Shown here: positions 6,535-6,737 of the stretch, piece after piece | Position numbering within the stretch: the first letter of the stretch is position 1 | How the letters are laid out: each line of letters opens with the position of its first letter | NCBI GenBank assembly: GCA_029883145.1 | Contig: JAOUJR010000092.1 | Span: forward strand, 1 to 6,737 | Direction of reading: 5' to 3' | Source: Nitrospirota bacterium | Lineage (GTDB): Bacteria; Nitrospirota; Thermodesulfovibrionia; Thermodesulfovibrionales; SM23-35 | Length of the DNA stretch: 6,737 bases | Translations under genes and position numbers: made by a program | Notes under the pieces: generated by a model | What the model was told of the DNA's origin: nothing | Seen by the model: only the letters and a program-made list of their open reading frames with translations | Databases searched by the model: none

Positions 6535-6560
6535 AAATGTTAAGATAAAACCATGAAAAG
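6519..6560. promoter_or_regulatory. Perfect 11-bp inverted repeat bracketing the -10 and start codon
   Basis: CTTTTCATGGT (6519-6529) and ACCATGAAAAG (6550-6560) are exact reverse complements separated by 20 bases. The left arm covers the extended -10 bases and the right arm contains the start codon. The arm centres are 31 bp apart, close to three helical turns, so a DNA-binding protein could contact both on one face. If transcription starts further upstream, the RNA could instead fold and bury the start codon. The geometry is seen directly; either function is inference. Confidence 0.5.
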
Positions 6561-6737
6561 TATCATAATACTTTTAGGAGTTTTGTTTTTTCTTTTTTCT
6601 TCTGCGTATGCTGACATCTACAAGTACACAGATGAAAATGGTGTTGTCTGCTATACAGATGCGCCTTTAGGGAAAAAGGCACATAGGATTATTAAAGAGA
6701 AGATTGTTTCTTCCGCTCCTCAGCACAAGTCTGTCCG
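6553..6737 (+). CDS. DUF4124-type secreted protein, N-terminus only (3' truncated by window edge)
   Basis: The first 61 codons of a gene that runs off the window. Residues 1-20 form a Sec signal peptide ending SSAYA, with cleavage predicted before DIYKY. The mature start DIYKYTDENGVVCYTDAP matches the DUF4124 domain, whose hallmark is a Y-K/R-Y/W-x-D-x-x-G-x-x-x-[YF]-T/S motif, in exported proteins. In many bacteria this domain precedes a lytic transglycosylase (SLT) domain or a coiled coil; which applies here cannot be seen. The basic stretch after it (KKAHRIIKEK, 41-50) could be a linker. The start fits the signal peptide and lies just downstream of a predicted promoter, but the ribosome site is weak. 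Two palindromes overlap the start region. Confidence 0.8.
   Translation, partial: MKSIIILLGVLFFLFSSAYADIYKYTDENGVVCYTDAPLGKKAHRIIKEKIVSSAPQHKSV
6556..6575 (+). repeat. 8-bp hairpin just after the start codon
   Basis: AAAAGTAT (6556-6563) and ATACTTTT (6568-6575) are perfect reverse complements around a 4-base loop (CATA), within codons 2-8 of the DUF4124 gene. The stem has one G-C pair, so an RNA hairpin would be weak. As DNA it is a 16-of-20-base palindrome that could be an operator. Its left arm shares AAAAG (6556-6560) with the right arm of the larger inverted repeat. Confidence 0.5.

Overview
This window carries a compact, moderately AT-rich bacterial gene set from a Gram-negative (two-membrane) organism. 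An outer-membrane efflux protein, a periplasmic adaptor and Sec-type signal peptides all require a periplasm. The protein flavour (split MacB, DUF457 hydrolase, QueE, DUF4124 protein) would fit Nitrospirota/Thermodesulfovibrionia or a Desulfobacterota-like lineage. That placement is an impression from family resemblance and was not tested.

Positions 1-3711 hold a tightly packed plus-strand operon for a MacAB-TolC-type tripartite exporter: the C-terminal half of a TolC-family outer-membrane protein (truncated by the window edge), a MacA-like adaptor, a stand-alone MacB-type ATPase and a stand-alone MacB-type permease. The genes are joined by ATGA overlaps or a 1-base gap, so they are almost certainly co-transcribed and translationally coupled. 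Together they would form an inner-membrane ABC transporter linked by the adaptor to an outer-membrane duct. The substrate cannot be read from the sequence.

Positions 3712-3789 form a short spacer made almost wholly of degenerate tandem repeats. It is followed by a DUF457 (YdjM-type) membrane-bound predicted metal-dependent hydrolase (3790-4686) and by QueE, the radical-SAM 7-carboxy-7-deazaguanine synthase of queuosine biosynthesis (4718-5353).

Positions 5354-6324 hold two proteins I cannot assign to a family. One is a 69-residue single-pass membrane protein with overlapping GxxxG motifs (plus strand). The other is a 220-residue secreted protein (minus strand) with three degenerate internal repeats and a Lys/Gly/Glu tail. 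The two are convergent and their stop codons overlap.

Positions 6325-6553 are a divergent intergenic region with one good sigma70-like promoter facing each way. The plus-strand promoter drives a DUF4124-type secreted protein cut by the window end. A perfect 11-bp inverted repeat brackets its -10 element and start codon, and an 8-bp hairpin lies just inside its coding region. These nested palindromes and the unassigned secreted protein are the least explained parts of the window. I see no CRISPR array, tRNA, rRNA, insertion sequence or obvious defence system.
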